A DNA stretch of 64,000 nucleotides from Chitinophaga pollutisoli (lineage in GTDB: Bacteria; Bacteroidota; Bacteroidia; Chitinophagales; Chitinophagaceae): assembly GCF_038396755.1 (NCBI RefSeq), contig NZ_CP149822.1:5982001-6046000 (forward strand), read 5' to 3'. Positions 17,741-25,992 of this stretch are shown here, one piece after another (the first letter of the stretch is position 1; each line of letters starts with the position of its first letter). The notes below the pieces were generated by a model. That model made no database searches, was not told where the DNA came from, and worked only from the letters and a program-made list of their open reading frames with translations. The translations under genes and the position numbers were made by a program.

Positions 17741-18334
17741 ATGGCACACGCAATCATGAATCCCAAAGTGGATGCTTTCATCGGCCGGGCCGACAAATGG
17801 CAGGAAGAATTTGATGCGCTGCGCAACATTTGCCTCGACTGCCAGCTCACCGAAACCCTGAAGTGGGGCAACCCCTGCTATGTGTACCAAAATACCAATC
17901 TGGTGCTCATACACGGTTTCAAAGATTACTGCGCATTGCTGTTCTTCAAAGGTTCCCTCATGAGCGACCCGCATGGATTGCTGGTGCAGCAAACGGAAAA
18001 CGTACAGATCGGCCGCCAGCTGCGGTTTACCGGACTGAAAGAAATTAATAAGCTGAAAAACGTCATCAAAAGCTATATCCAGGACGCGATGCAGGTCGAA
18101 AGCCAGGGCCTGCAACCGCAGTACAAAAAGAGCACAGACTTTCCTGTGGCGGAAGAATTCCAGATCGCGCTCGACAAAAGCGCCAAACTCCGGCAGGCTT
18201 TCAAAACCCTCACGCCCGGGAGGCAACGGGGATACCTGCTCTATTTTTCATCCGCCAAACAAGCGAAAACCCGCGCATCACGCGTCGAGAAATATATCCC
18301 GCAAATCCTTGATGGCAAAGGGCTCGACGACTGA
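17741..18334 (+). CDS. YdeI/OmdA family protein with DUF1801-like core
   Basis: 197 residues. The first part (NPKVDAFIGRADKWQEEFDALR ... LKWGNPCYVYQ) is the DUF1801-like domain, and the C-terminal part has the bacteriocin-protection YdeI pattern: LDKSAKLRQAFKTLTPGRQRGYLLYFSSAK, then TRASRVEKYIPQILDGKGL. Such proteins are cytoplasmic and have been linked to resistance to antimicrobial peptides, though the mechanism is unclear. Third gene of the ArsR operon, 5 bp after the SRPBCC gene. Confidence 0.82.
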   Translation: MAHAIMNPKVDAFIGRADKWQEEFDALRNICLDCQLTETLKWGNPCYVYQNTNLVLIHGFKDYCALLFFKGSLMSDPHGLLVQQTENVQIGRQLRFTGLKEINKLKNVIKSYIQDAMQVESQGLQPQYKKSTDFPVAEEFQIALDKSAKLRQAFKTLTPGRQRGYLLYFSSAKQAKTRASRVEKYIPQILDGKGLDD

Positions 18335-18393
18335 TCCGCGCTTCCTTAACCTGGCCACCGAATCACACACACACACTTACACACAGCATCATT

Positions 18394-18780
18394 ATGAAAA
18401 AGTCTCACAAAATCATTTACTGGATCGCCACCATCTGGCTGGCATTAGGCATGCTTTCCGGCGGAATTTTCCAATTGCTGCAGGTAAAAGCGTCGGTAGA
18501 CGGCATCATGCACCTGGGCTATCCCGCCTATTTCGTTTCCCTCCTTGGCGTCTGGAAAATTTTCGGGGTGATCGCCCTGCTCGTGCCGGGATTCCCCATT
18601 GTGAAAGAATGGGCCTATGCCGGGTTTTTCTTCGCCATGTCGGGCGCGGTGATCTCCCACATCATTTCCGGTGACGGAATGGCGCAGATATTCCCTTCGC
18701 TCTTTGCCGTGATCCTCACCGTGATTTCCTGGTACTTCAGGCCGGCCAACAGGCGCGTGTCAATTGCATCCGTCGCTTAA
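18394..18780 (+). CDS. DoxX-family small membrane protein
   Basis: 128 residues with four predicted helices (about 7-25, 47-66, 72-92, 96-113). The sequence HKIIYWIATIWLALGMLSGGIFQLL and the later LGVWKIFGVIALLVPGFPIVKEWAYAGFFFAMSGA match the DoxX-like (DUF6640/DoxX_2) family. Members sit in the inner membrane, and function is mostly unknown; some help with sulfur or redox stress. It closes the ArsR operon after a 59-bp gap that contains a short CA repeat (18361-18386), and it is followed by a strong terminator. Confidence 0.8.
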   Translation: MKKSHKIIYWIATIWLALGMLSGGIFQLLQVKASVDGIMHLGYPAYFVSLLGVWKIFGVIALLVPGFPIVKEWAYAGFFFAMSGAVISHIISGDGMAQIFPSLFAVILTVISWYFRPANRRVSIASVA

Positions 18781-18803
18781 CCTGACTATTCCATAAATTG
18801 CCA

Positions 18804-18843
18804 CAGGGGCGGAAAAAGAAGGTCCATCTTTTTTCCGCCCCTG
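18804..18843. terminator. Strong hairpin terminator between convergent genes
   Basis: Inverted repeat with arms of about 14-16 bp (caggggcggaaaaaga and tcttttttccgcccctg, short loop). It has T-rich runs on both strands, so it can end both the DoxX operon and the minus-strand rhamnosidase gene. Confidence 0.75.
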
Positions 18844-18920
18844 CCCTTTTTCCGAAATTCCGTAAATTAAGGGTGTCAACATCATCGTACCCATATGCAT
18901 ACCGGAAAACGTTACACCCC

Positions 18921-21155
18921 CTATTTGCCGGCTACGATGGCATATTGTCCGCTGCGCAATGTGAAGGCCCCGTTGCGCGAGGGTTTGGTGGCCACTCCGT
19001 TCACCCGCAATTTGTAATTTTTCCCGGTAAACGCTTTCGGAATATGTACCTCCGCGGCGGAATTCCCGGGGATTTCCAGGTCGAGGAAAAACGTTCCTCC
19101 CTCCTGCCTGAACGCCATTTTGATATTGCCGCGGACAGTCGGCAATTGCAGCGACGCATGCTGTAAACCGCCGGGCATAGGCTTCACCCGGAAAACGGAA
19201 AAACCTGGCTCCAGGGGTTCGATTCCCATCAAACGACGCGGGATGATGTTGGCCGGCACCGCACCCCAGGCGTGGTTCCAGTCCTGGTTCGGTTTGTATT
19301 TATTGTCCCAGGCTTCCATGGTGATGGTGCTGCCTGCACGGATCATATTGTACCAGCTTCGTTCCGAGCGGGATGCGAGGAGTGATAAACCATATGCTTC
19401 ATCACCCGCGTCATACACCGCATCCATGAGAAACTGGCTGCCGTACACGCTGCAGGCCATGCCGCGGGAACGGATGAAAGCTGCAAGGGATGGAAGGTCC
19501 GCTTCATCGGCCAACCCAAACGCCAATGCAAACATGTTCGCATGCAGGGAAGCATGTTGTGTACTGTCGCCATCGCGGAAAATTTTCCTTTTGGGATCGA
19601 AGAACGTTTTGCGATAAGCTTTGCGCACATTCTCCGCCCTTGCCGACAGCGCTTTGGCGTCTTCGCTTTTGCCGGTCGCCTCCGCCATTTTCGACATGGC
19701 GCGCAACGCATGGAAATACCAGGCATTCACGACGGCGTTGTAACGTTCGAATACAAACCCGTCCGTTTCACCGCCTTCCGCCTTCCCCAGCCCCAGGATG
19801 CCGGTATGCGGCCAGTCTACGATATCGCGGATGCCGTCGCCCTTGAAATGGATGGACCGTAGCAATGCTGCGTCTTGCTTGCGGGTGCGAGTACTGATGA
19901 GGCCGTTGGCATCTTCCAACGGGAGGAGGAGTTTGGCGGTGAGATCGGTATAATGATACCGGGCGGAACGGATGTCGCCGGTATAAAGATAATCGTGCCA
20001 GGCCATGAGCACCGATTGCAAAATCCACTCCGTGGGCCAGGTAGCGTGGTGTAACAGGTATTCGTGGGAATACCGGGCCAGCGAAAACTCCCGGTCGGCC
20101 GCGTAATGTCCCAGTTGGTTGATGTAAGCGTCTGCTTCATAAGGGATCCGTTCCCGGTCGCCGTCTACATACACTCCCGCGAAGGTGGTCGCTTTCATGC
20201 TGTATTTGCACAATTCCCATACTGCGTTTAACGTGCTGTCCGACGACACGAAGCTGGCGGCTTCGTCGTTGAAGGGATAATGTACTATCGAACGGACGAG
20301 TCCTTCTTTCCCGGGATTTCCTTCATACCCGCTCAGTTCCACATACCGGAACGGCAGCACTTCGCCGATGTAATCCGGCATGAGGACGGCCTGCCCGCCC
20401 GTGTTGCGCGCATCCGGCCGGATGCGCACCCGGTAGGTATGCGTGCCCGCCAGCAGCGGCAAACGATGCTCCTGGAAGCGGATCGTGCCGCCGGGCCGGG
20501 GATGAATGCTGCCGTCTGGCCGGAGGGCTTCTCCCATGCGGACGATCACCGTATCCTTCCCGGTGCTGCTCGTCAACGTAAGCCGCAATTGTCCGAATGC
20601 ATCTTTCCCAAAATCCGCGCGCCAGGTATTATCCGATTGCCGGATGGTCACCGGCTGCTGGTCCGTTTTCTGCAATGGGTACCTGGCCGTATTGTATGCC
20701 GTTATGTTTTTCGCCATCCGGAAGCGTTGCGGGGTGGCGTAGTCGCTTTCCTGGTCTTTTTCGTCCCAGAATTTCACCTGCCAGTAATACACCGCGTCTC
20801 CGGCGAGCGGCGTGCCTGCATAATCCACGGCTACCGACCGGCGGGAAGCCGTCTTCCCCGAATTCCATACTTCTTTTCCATCGCTGCTCCGAACGATTAT
20901 CTGGTAGGCAGATTGCTGGCTGGCCACGGGAATGATCCAACTGAACGCCGGTTGCCTGTTACCGATACGCACTTCCTGCAAGGGCGCGCCGCCGCGGTGA
21001 GGGAATTCAGGGGGCACCGGATAGCCGTTTTCTACCTGAAGCTCCGGGAACGCGAGCAGGTCGCACAATAAACCGGAAGGGGCTTTTTGCTGTGCAACCG
21101 CCGTAAAGACCGTCAACATCAGGCAAAGGGCGGGAATGGCGTATTTCGGGTACAT
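18921..21155 (-). CDS. Alpha-L-rhamnosidase-like glycoside hydrolase (GH78 family)
   Basis: 744 residues with a signal peptide (cleavage after VFTAVAQ). Layout: a fibronectin-like N-terminal domain (ending YYWQVKFWDEKDQESDYA), beta-sandwich domains, and an (alpha/alpha)6 catalytic barrel. The barrel starts near the characteristic DGDRERIPYEADAYINQLGHY, which holds the predicted general acid and substrate-binding acidic residues, and later has NHAWGAVPANIIPRRLMGIEP and a C-terminal beta-sandwich. It would cleave terminal rhamnose from plant or bacterial glycans after export. It stands alone, without SusCD next to it. Some GH78-like proteins have other specificities. Confidence 0.85.
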   Translation of the reverse strand: MYPKYAIPALCLMLTVFTAVAQQKAPSGLLCDLLAFPELQVENGYPVPPEFPHRGGAPLQEVRIGNRQPAFSWIIPVASQQSAYQIIVRSSDGKEVWNSGKTASRRSVAVDYAGTPLAGDAVYYWQVKFWDEKDQESDYATPQRFRMAKNITAYNTARYPLQKTDQQPVTIRQSDNTWRADFGKDAFGQLRLTLTSSTGKDTVIVRMGEALRPDGSIHPRPGGTIRFQEHRLPLLAGTHTYRVRIRPDARNTGGQAVLMPDYIGEVLPFRYVELSGYEGNPGKEGLVRSIVHYPFNDEAASFVSSDSTLNAVWELCKYSMKATTFAGVYVDGDRERIPYEADAYINQLGHYAADREFSLARYSHEYLLHHATWPTEWILQSVLMAWHDYLYTGDIRSARYHYTDLTAKLLLPLEDANGLISTRTRKQDAALLRSIHFKGDGIRDIVDWPHTGILGLGKAEGGETDGFVFERYNAVVNAWYFHALRAMSKMAEATGKSEDAKALSARAENVRKAYRKTFFDPKRKIFRDGDSTQHASLHANMFALAFGLADEADLPSLAAFIRSRGMACSVYGSQFLMDAVYDAGDEAYGLSLLASRSERSWYNMIRAGSTITMEAWDNKYKPNQDWNHAWGAVPANIIPRRLMGIEPLEPGFSVFRVKPMPGGLQHASLQLPTVRGNIKMAFRQEGGTFFLDLEIPGNSAAEVHIPKAFTGKNYKLRVNGVATKPSRNGAFTLRSGQYAIVAGK

Positions 21156-21224
21156 CTGGCGTTAATTTTCCCCAATATAAGGCGCTGGCGGGAGGAGGCC
21201 GTCCTGTACTGTCGGCAAAAGAAA

Positions 21225-21247
21225 ACGCCTGTCGCGAAGACAGGCGT
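21225..21247 (-). terminator. Hairpin terminator
   Basis: Perfect 9-bp arms acgcctgtc / gacaggcgt around a 5-bp loop, with an A-rich stretch on its left that becomes a T run on the minus strand. It lies just downstream of the FtsX remnant. Confidence 0.65.
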
Positions 21248-21272
21248 AGGTGTTAAAATTCTGTTGGATAGC

Positions 21273-21560
21273 TTATTCGGATTGAAGAGATTTTATGAGA
21301 TTGGTGAACGCCGCTTTCAGCGAATGGAAGCTAACGGTCAGCAAAGCCATCGCAAGCGTGAAAGTTCCTGCCAGGGCAAATACCCACCACGACAAGTCCA
21401 TGCTGTAAGGGTAGCCGTTCAGCCATTGATGCAAGCCGTACCAGGCAACCGGTATGGCGATGACGGCCACGTTGCAGATTTGCACGAGAAATTCGCGCGA
21501 CAGCAACAGCATCAATTGGCGAAGGCGCCCAGTAGCTACCTTGATGTAATTCCTGACCAT
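21273..21560 (-). pseudogene. Remnant of an FtsX/MacB-type ABC transporter permease (ends joined)
   Basis: The 95 residues starting at 21560 begin MVRNYIKVA, the conserved start of Bacteroidota MacB-like permeases (normally about 800 residues). After only a few residues they jump to what is normally the extreme C-terminus: LLSREFLVQICNVAVIAIP, AWYGLHQWLNGYPYSMDLSWW, LTVSFHSLKAAFTNLIKSLQSE. The periplasmic domain and most of the membrane part are missing. This looks like an internal deletion of about 700 codons that kept both ends in frame. It retains two membrane helices and a terminator, and might still be translated, but cannot be a working permease. The open frame continues upstream to 21908 in unrelated sequence. 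Confidence 0.7.
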
Positions 21561-21603
21561 ATGATAATGATATGCCGGATCGGGGCAAGCACCTTGCCAT
21601 AAT

Positions 21604-21876
21604 TCAGGAGTCTTTCTGGGAGCGGGTTTGGGAGAATTTGAGTAGGTCAGAATGTCCGGAATCGTACATTTTCCGTCCGCTGGCGGACAGCTTCGAAGTG
21701 TAGATCTGCGTTCCATATACCTGGTACCCGTTTTGAAAAACGGAGAGCTTATCCTGGAGGGTAGCGAATTGAGCGGGGTGAATGGCATTGCTGGCCGCGG
21801 CCGCTTCGGCGAGGTGAGGGTGTTTTGTTTTGACGTCCAGGTTGGCATGGGTGAGCAGGAGGATGATACCCTGATA
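21604..21876 (-). pseudogene. Possible DUF6624 protein fragment
   Basis: One minus-strand frame without a start codon reads ILLLTHANLDVKTKHPHLAEA ... AQFATLQDKLSVFQNGYQVYGTQ and ends at TGA 21604. The order 'THA-x-LD ... L-x-DKLSV-x-x-x-GYQVYGTQ' resembles the C-terminal half of DUF6624 proteins (HADHD ... LTDRV ... YGTQ). The frame is closed on the left by a stop, and no N-terminal half is found, so it would be a broken remnant. The match is by eye only and moderate. Confidence 0.4.
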
Positions 21877-22049
21877 TCATCGAATACGGGGAATAGCCCG
21901 TTTTTCATGATTTTCCGGATATATAGTTGACCTCATAGCCCCTTTTCGCCACCGGCGTTGTCCTGTTAATGTGTTGCATGCTCCAACCGGTAACCCGGCT
22001 ACTCTTTAGTTATCAATTACCTTATCCGAAACCCAAAATTGCCAAAATC

Positions 22050-23366
22050 ATGAAAATCAAGTTATTGCTGAGCGGTTGCGCCCTTACATTGAGCGCGCTG
22101 TTCGGTTCCTGCAGCAAGGAAAAAACCGAAGCATCCATTGCGTTGCGACCCGATCAATCCCTGTCTGCCCTCCCTCCGGCTTCCTCCTATTCCGTGCCCC
22201 TGGCCGGAAACGGCTATGTAACCACGCTGGCCTCCGGCGGCGCGGAAGTGATCACCGGCAACGGCCTCGGCAACTGGACCAGCGCCAACAGCATTACCAG
22301 CGTCTGGTTCCGCGTGGCGCAAACAGGTACGCTGAACGTGTCCCTCCGCGCCAAGGTGCCCTCAGGTACCAGCAATATCCGCGTGACGGTGAACGGCACA
22401 AACTTCACCAAAACCATTACCGGCTCTTCCTACGCCACGCATGCCATTGGCTCCGTTACCATTGCCGCCGCGGGATATGTGCGGGTAGACCTGAAGGGCA
22501 TTTCCAAAACGGGCAGCTATTTCGGCGATGTGTCAGACGTCATCATCAGCGGAGCTGCCACGGCCAGCGACGTGGTGTTTGCCAATGATCCCGCCAATTA
22601 CTACTGGAGCCGCCGCGGCCCCTCCGTCCATATGGGCTACACTATTCCCGCAGGGAACACGGCCGAGTGGTTCTATAACGAAATGACCGTCCCCGCAGGG
22701 GAAGACAATATCGGCTCCTACTTCATGAGCAACGGTTTCTCCGGCGGATATTTCGGCATCCAGGTAAACAGCGCTACAGAGCGCAGGGTCCTTTTCTCCG
22801 TTTGGGATCCGTCCGTTGGTACCACCACCCTCGTGCGCAAAGGCCCCAATGTGGTCGACAATACCTTTGGCGGCGAGGGTACGGGCGGACAAAGCTACCT
22901 GCTCTTCAACTGGACGGCCGGTACTACATACCGTTTTCTCACCCAGATCAAGCCCGACGGTACCGGCGCCACGTTGTATTCGTCCTGGATCTATACGCCG
23001 GAAACTTCGGCCTGGCGCTTCATCGCCACCTGGAAGCGGCCCAACACCGTTTCGTGGTACACCAGCGCGCATTCTTTCCTCGAAAACTTCATCGACACCC
23101 GCGGCTACTTCGGGCGGAAAGTGCGGTACAACAATCAATGGATACGCAATACCGCCGGTACCTGGGTGGAACTGACGCGAGGCCGTTTCACGATCGACGC
23201 TACCGGTACCAACGACCAGCGACGCGACTATGCGGGCGGACTGGAGTCAGGCAGCTTCTATCTGCGGAACGGCGGGTATTTCGCGACGTCTACCGCCTAC
23301 GGTTCAACGTTCTCACGACCTGCACTGGGCGTGGCGCCGAATGTCAACCTTTCCACTTTGCCATAA
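22050..23366 (+). CDS. DUF3472 domain lipoprotein (with N-terminal DUF5077-like domain)
   Basis: 438 residues. The ATG at 22050 gives a lipoprotein signal (MKIKLLLSGCALTLSALFGSC); the longer frame from 21969 lacks one. Residues about 40-180 form a beta-sandwich carbohydrate-binding-like domain (SITSVWFRVAQTGTLNVSLRAK). From about 195 the DUF3472 pattern follows: YYWSRRGPSVHMGY, EWFYNEMTVP, GSYFMSNGFSGGYFGIQVNS, FSVWDP, then TRGYFGRKVRYNNQWIR. Proteins of this type are exported and occur in polysaccharide-use settings, but no catalytic activity has been firmly assigned as far as I know. It stands alone, followed by a terminator. Confidence 0.85.
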   Translation: MKIKLLLSGCALTLSALFGSCSKEKTEASIALRPDQSLSALPPASSYSVPLAGNGYVTTLASGGAEVITGNGLGNWTSANSITSVWFRVAQTGTLNVSLRAKVPSGTSNIRVTVNGTNFTKTITGSSYATHAIGSVTIAAAGYVRVDLKGISKTGSYFGDVSDVIISGAATASDVVFANDPANYYWSRRGPSVHMGYTIPAGNTAEWFYNEMTVPAGEDNIGSYFMSNGFSGGYFGIQVNSATERRVLFSVWDPSVGTTTLVRKGPNVVDNTFGGEGTGGQSYLLFNWTAGTTYRFLTQIKPDGTGATLYSSWIYTPETSAWRFIATWKRPNTVSWYTSAHSFLENFIDTRGYFGRKVRYNNQWIRNTAGTWVELTRGRFTIDATGTNDQRRDYAGGLESGSFYLRNGGYFATSTAYGSTFSRPALGVAPNVNLSTLP

Positions 23367-23393
23367 TGTGAACGGTGCGGAGCATGCGGTTCG

Positions 23394-23423
23394 TCCGCCC
23401 GGATGTTGCCGGGTGGATTTTTT
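23394..23423 (+). terminator. Hairpin terminator after the DUF3472 gene
   Basis: tccgcccgg (23394-23402) pairs with ccgggtgga (23409-23417) with one G-T pair, and is followed by seven T. Confidence 0.7.
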
Positions 23424-23580
23424 TATGCGTTTTCGCGGAGGAGTTTTTTGATGACTGGCGTGATCTGCCATGAAACCATTCGCAGTTTCCGTTAACCCGG
23501 AAGGAGGTTTCATGAAACGGCCGCCTCCCGCGGAAGTGTGCGCTATTACCTTTGGTGCCATCACTGTTAAAACCTCAAAA

Positions 23581-24723
23581 ATGAAACACGTTATCAAACC
23601 CTTCAAAACGCTTGCTGTATCCGCTATGACCCTTGCCGGGCTTGCATCTTGCGAGAAAGAAATGCCCATCAAGTCGAACGACGCGTATTTCAGTACCGCT
23701 GAATTTAAAAAGAACCTGAAAGCCGCACTCGCCGGGGCGCGCGGGTATCAGTTCGCCATTACGCAAAACGGACAGGTGGCGGACACAGCGGAATATGGGA
23801 TCGCCACTGTTGGCGGCGCCAAATCCGACCTGGATATGTTCATCAACGTCGCAAGCGTCACCAAAACGCTGACAGCCGCCACCGTTGTGCAGTACATGTT
23901 GCAGAAAGACGTTACCATCGAATCGAAGATCGGCGCGTGGCTGCCTGCTTCCTGGGCGGTACATGACACCATCAAAAAACTTTCGTTCAAGCAATTATTG
24001 ACGCACACATCCGGCATCCGCGGCAGCGCTACGGAATGGTCTTCGCTGATGACAACGGCGGCTTCGCCCATTACGGCGCCTCAATCGTACGAATACTCCA
24101 ACATCAATTTCGCATTGTTCCGCGCGATCCTTCCCAAGCTGCATGATTCCGCGAAATTCCGGCAGCGTGAACTGTCCTTGCCGGCCGCTGATTTCCAGTT
24201 ATGGATGAGCCAGGAATACATGCGACTGGTGAACCTGCACGTACTTTCAAAAGCCGGCATCCCTGCCCGCGGCTGCGCGCCGGTAACGGGAAAAATGTCG
24301 ATGATGATGACCGAAGGGCCCTACCGGTTGATCGGCAGCGATTTCGGGGATTGGTCCAACAAATGCGGCGGCGGCGGATGGGTGCTGACGACGATGGAAA
24401 TGGCCCGCGTAATCGTCTACCTCACCCATTCCGACAATATCTTGTCGCCCGAGGAACGCGCGCTGATGGATAACAACCGCCTCGGATGGGTGGCCCGCTT
24501 CCCGGTAAAAGGGGGCCTGGCTTACGGCCACGACGGTGCCCTGTATGTGAACCGCAATAAGGAAGAAGGCCTGAACGGCGGTGACGTAGGCAGCCAGACG
24601 CTGATCATCAAACTGCCTGCAAAAGTGGAGCTGGCGCTGGGCGTGAATTCTGTCAAAGACGGCTGGCGCGACCTGTACGATATCGTGGCGGCGGCTTACA
24701 ACAAATCCTGGGTGAACAATTAA
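23581..24723 (+). CDS. Serine hydrolase, class C beta-lactamase / DD-peptidase fold, lipoprotein
   Basis: 380 residues. ATG 23581 gives a lipoprotein leader (MKHVIKPFKTLAVSAMTLAGLASC); an upstream GTG/ATG region has no signal. Active-site motifs: SVTK (Ser92, Lys95), YSN (Tyr172), and HDG at about 317-319 in the KTG/HTG position. Such periplasmic enzymes include esterases, D-aminopeptidases and penicillin-recognising enzymes. True AmpC activity is not implied. The region between the YSN motif and HDG contains AGIPARGCAPVTGKMSMMMTE and GGGGWVLTTMEMARVIVYL, typical of the Bacteroidota branch. No operon partner; a terminator follows. Confidence 0.85.
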   Translation: MKHVIKPFKTLAVSAMTLAGLASCEKEMPIKSNDAYFSTAEFKKNLKAALAGARGYQFAITQNGQVADTAEYGIATVGGAKSDLDMFINVASVTKTLTAATVVQYMLQKDVTIESKIGAWLPASWAVHDTIKKLSFKQLLTHTSGIRGSATEWSSLMTTAASPITAPQSYEYSNINFALFRAILPKLHDSAKFRQRELSLPAADFQLWMSQEYMRLVNLHVLSKAGIPARGCAPVTGKMSMMMTEGPYRLIGSDFGDWSNKCGGGGWVLTTMEMARVIVYLTHSDNILSPEERALMDNNRLGWVARFPVKGGLAYGHDGALYVNRNKEEGLNGGDVGSQTLIIKLPAKVELALGVNSVKDGWRDLYDIVAAAYNKSWVNN

Positions 24724-24745
24724 CCGGACATACCATGAGAACACT

Positions 24746-24775
24746 GCCCTCCGGCAAGTCCGGGGGGCTTTTTAT
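24746..24775 (+). terminator. Hairpin terminator after the serine hydrolase gene
   Basis: gccctccgg / ccggggggc stem with a 5-bp loop (one G-T pair) followed by a T run. Confidence 0.65.
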
Positions 24776-24930
24776 TGCATACAGGTTACGGGTATATGGC
24801 GGCGGATAAACGTTATGTATTGAAAATGAGCGGTTGATGGAGAATAGCTGCGGGTTTCGATGATTTTTACTACCAGCAGATAAGGGAAATTGTTATTTTG
24901 GAGGACGGAATCCCTATATCCCTATCCGTT

Positions 24931-25992
24931 ATGACATACCCTGAAGTACCCCTGGCGGAAACGTCTTTTCACTTGCTCCGGTTGTATATCCGGATGCGCC
25001 GGCAACGTTCCGCGATGCGGCGGCGGTTGCAGGAAACGCTGTCGGGCCTCTTGCCGGAAGCGCCGTCCATTCTCCCCCAGCCGCTCATTCAACGCATGTA
25101 CCATTACCAGGAAATCGCTCATTTTGTGGTTTGCGGCGCCCTGGCCCGCATGCAGGGCCGGCAGCTTACGGAGACGGAACAAATCCGGCAAACGTTGCTT
25201 TCCGTCATTACACCGCTATTCGACGAAATTTGCAACAACCCTTCACGCAATGGCCGCATCAGCGAACTGACCAACCAACCCAACGCATTTGTTCCGTGTA
25301 ACGAAAGCGAGGCGCTGCTTCGGGAGGCTTATCTCCGCTTGTTGTCGCAAGCTGCCAACCCTGCGGCAATATCCGCCCAATTCCGGGATGTGTGCTATTG
25401 GCGGGAGCAGTCGCTCAGGCAGCAGGATGCGGACATCAGCGAAGCGGAATTGTTCCGCATCACTTATCACAAAAGTTATCATGCCGTGCTGCTGTTCTAC
25501 ACGGCATTCGATTGTTACCCTGCTCCCGGGGAAACGGCGCTCGCTTTTCCCATGGCGGGTTTGATGCAACTCACCAGCGATGTGTTCAGCATCTGGGAAA
25601 ACATCCGTGCGGGCATCTATACAATTCCCATTCTTCATCGCCGATACGGCAGGTTGGAAAAGCGGTTTATGGCCGAAAGCGCCCGCTTCAACCAGGCGCT
25701 GTTGCGGTTGCCGTACCCGGCCGGGAGAAAGAAGGAATACGCACAAACGGTGCACATGCTGCATGCCATGGGACTGGTGGCCATCCGGCGCCTGCAGTCC
25801 GAAACGAAAGGCGTGCAGGACCTGTCGGACCTGGCCTTATTGGGACAAAAAAGATTGGTTTGTAAAATGGATGACTGGCGGGGTTGGATAGCCTGGGTCA
25901 GTAAAATCAAGGAGCTGACAAACCTCATGTCTTTCGAAGGCCCTACCGAAAAGGCACTCCGGAGGTCAGCGCCACTTTCAGCCGCTGGCTGA
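24931..25992 (+). CDS. Class I isoprenoid-synthase-fold protein of unknown reaction
   Basis: 353 residues, all-helical, starting MTYPEVPLAETSFHLLRLYIRM; a TTG 33 bp upstream would only add a short leader. A first acid-rich motif, TPLFDEICNNPS (Asp98, Glu99), stands where terpene and prenyl synthases have DDxxD. A second, MQLTSDVFSIWENIRAGIYTIP near 211-232, stands where they have NSE/second-aspartate motifs and the effector helix. This order resembles proteins annotated in Bacteroidota as class 1 isoprenoid biosynthesis enzymes. Both motifs are weak, with the first reduced to one Asp and one Glu, so catalysis is uncertain. The gene overlaps the convergent exporter gene by 15 bp. Function unknown. 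Confidence 0.6.
   Translation: MTYPEVPLAETSFHLLRLYIRMRRQRSAMRRRLQETLSGLLPEAPSILPQPLIQRMYHYQEIAHFVVCGALARMQGRQLTETEQIRQTLLSVITPLFDEICNNPSRNGRISELTNQPNAFVPCNESEALLREAYLRLLSQAANPAAISAQFRDVCYWREQSLRQQDADISEAELFRITYHKSYHAVLLFYTAFDCYPAPGETALAFPMAGLMQLTSDVFSIWENIRAGIYTIPILHRRYGRLEKRFMAESARFNQALLRLPYPAGRKKEYAQTVHMLHAMGLVAIRRLQSETKGVQDLSDLALLGQKRLVCKMDDWRGWIAWVSKIKELTNLMSFEGPTEKALRRSAPLSAAG

Noticed and set aside
23581..24723. Antibiotic-resistance beta-lactamase
   Set aside because: The S-x-x-K/Y-S-N/H-D-G motifs place it in the broad serine hydrolase family; the HDG in place of KTG and the lipoprotein leader give no reason to call a resistance enzyme.
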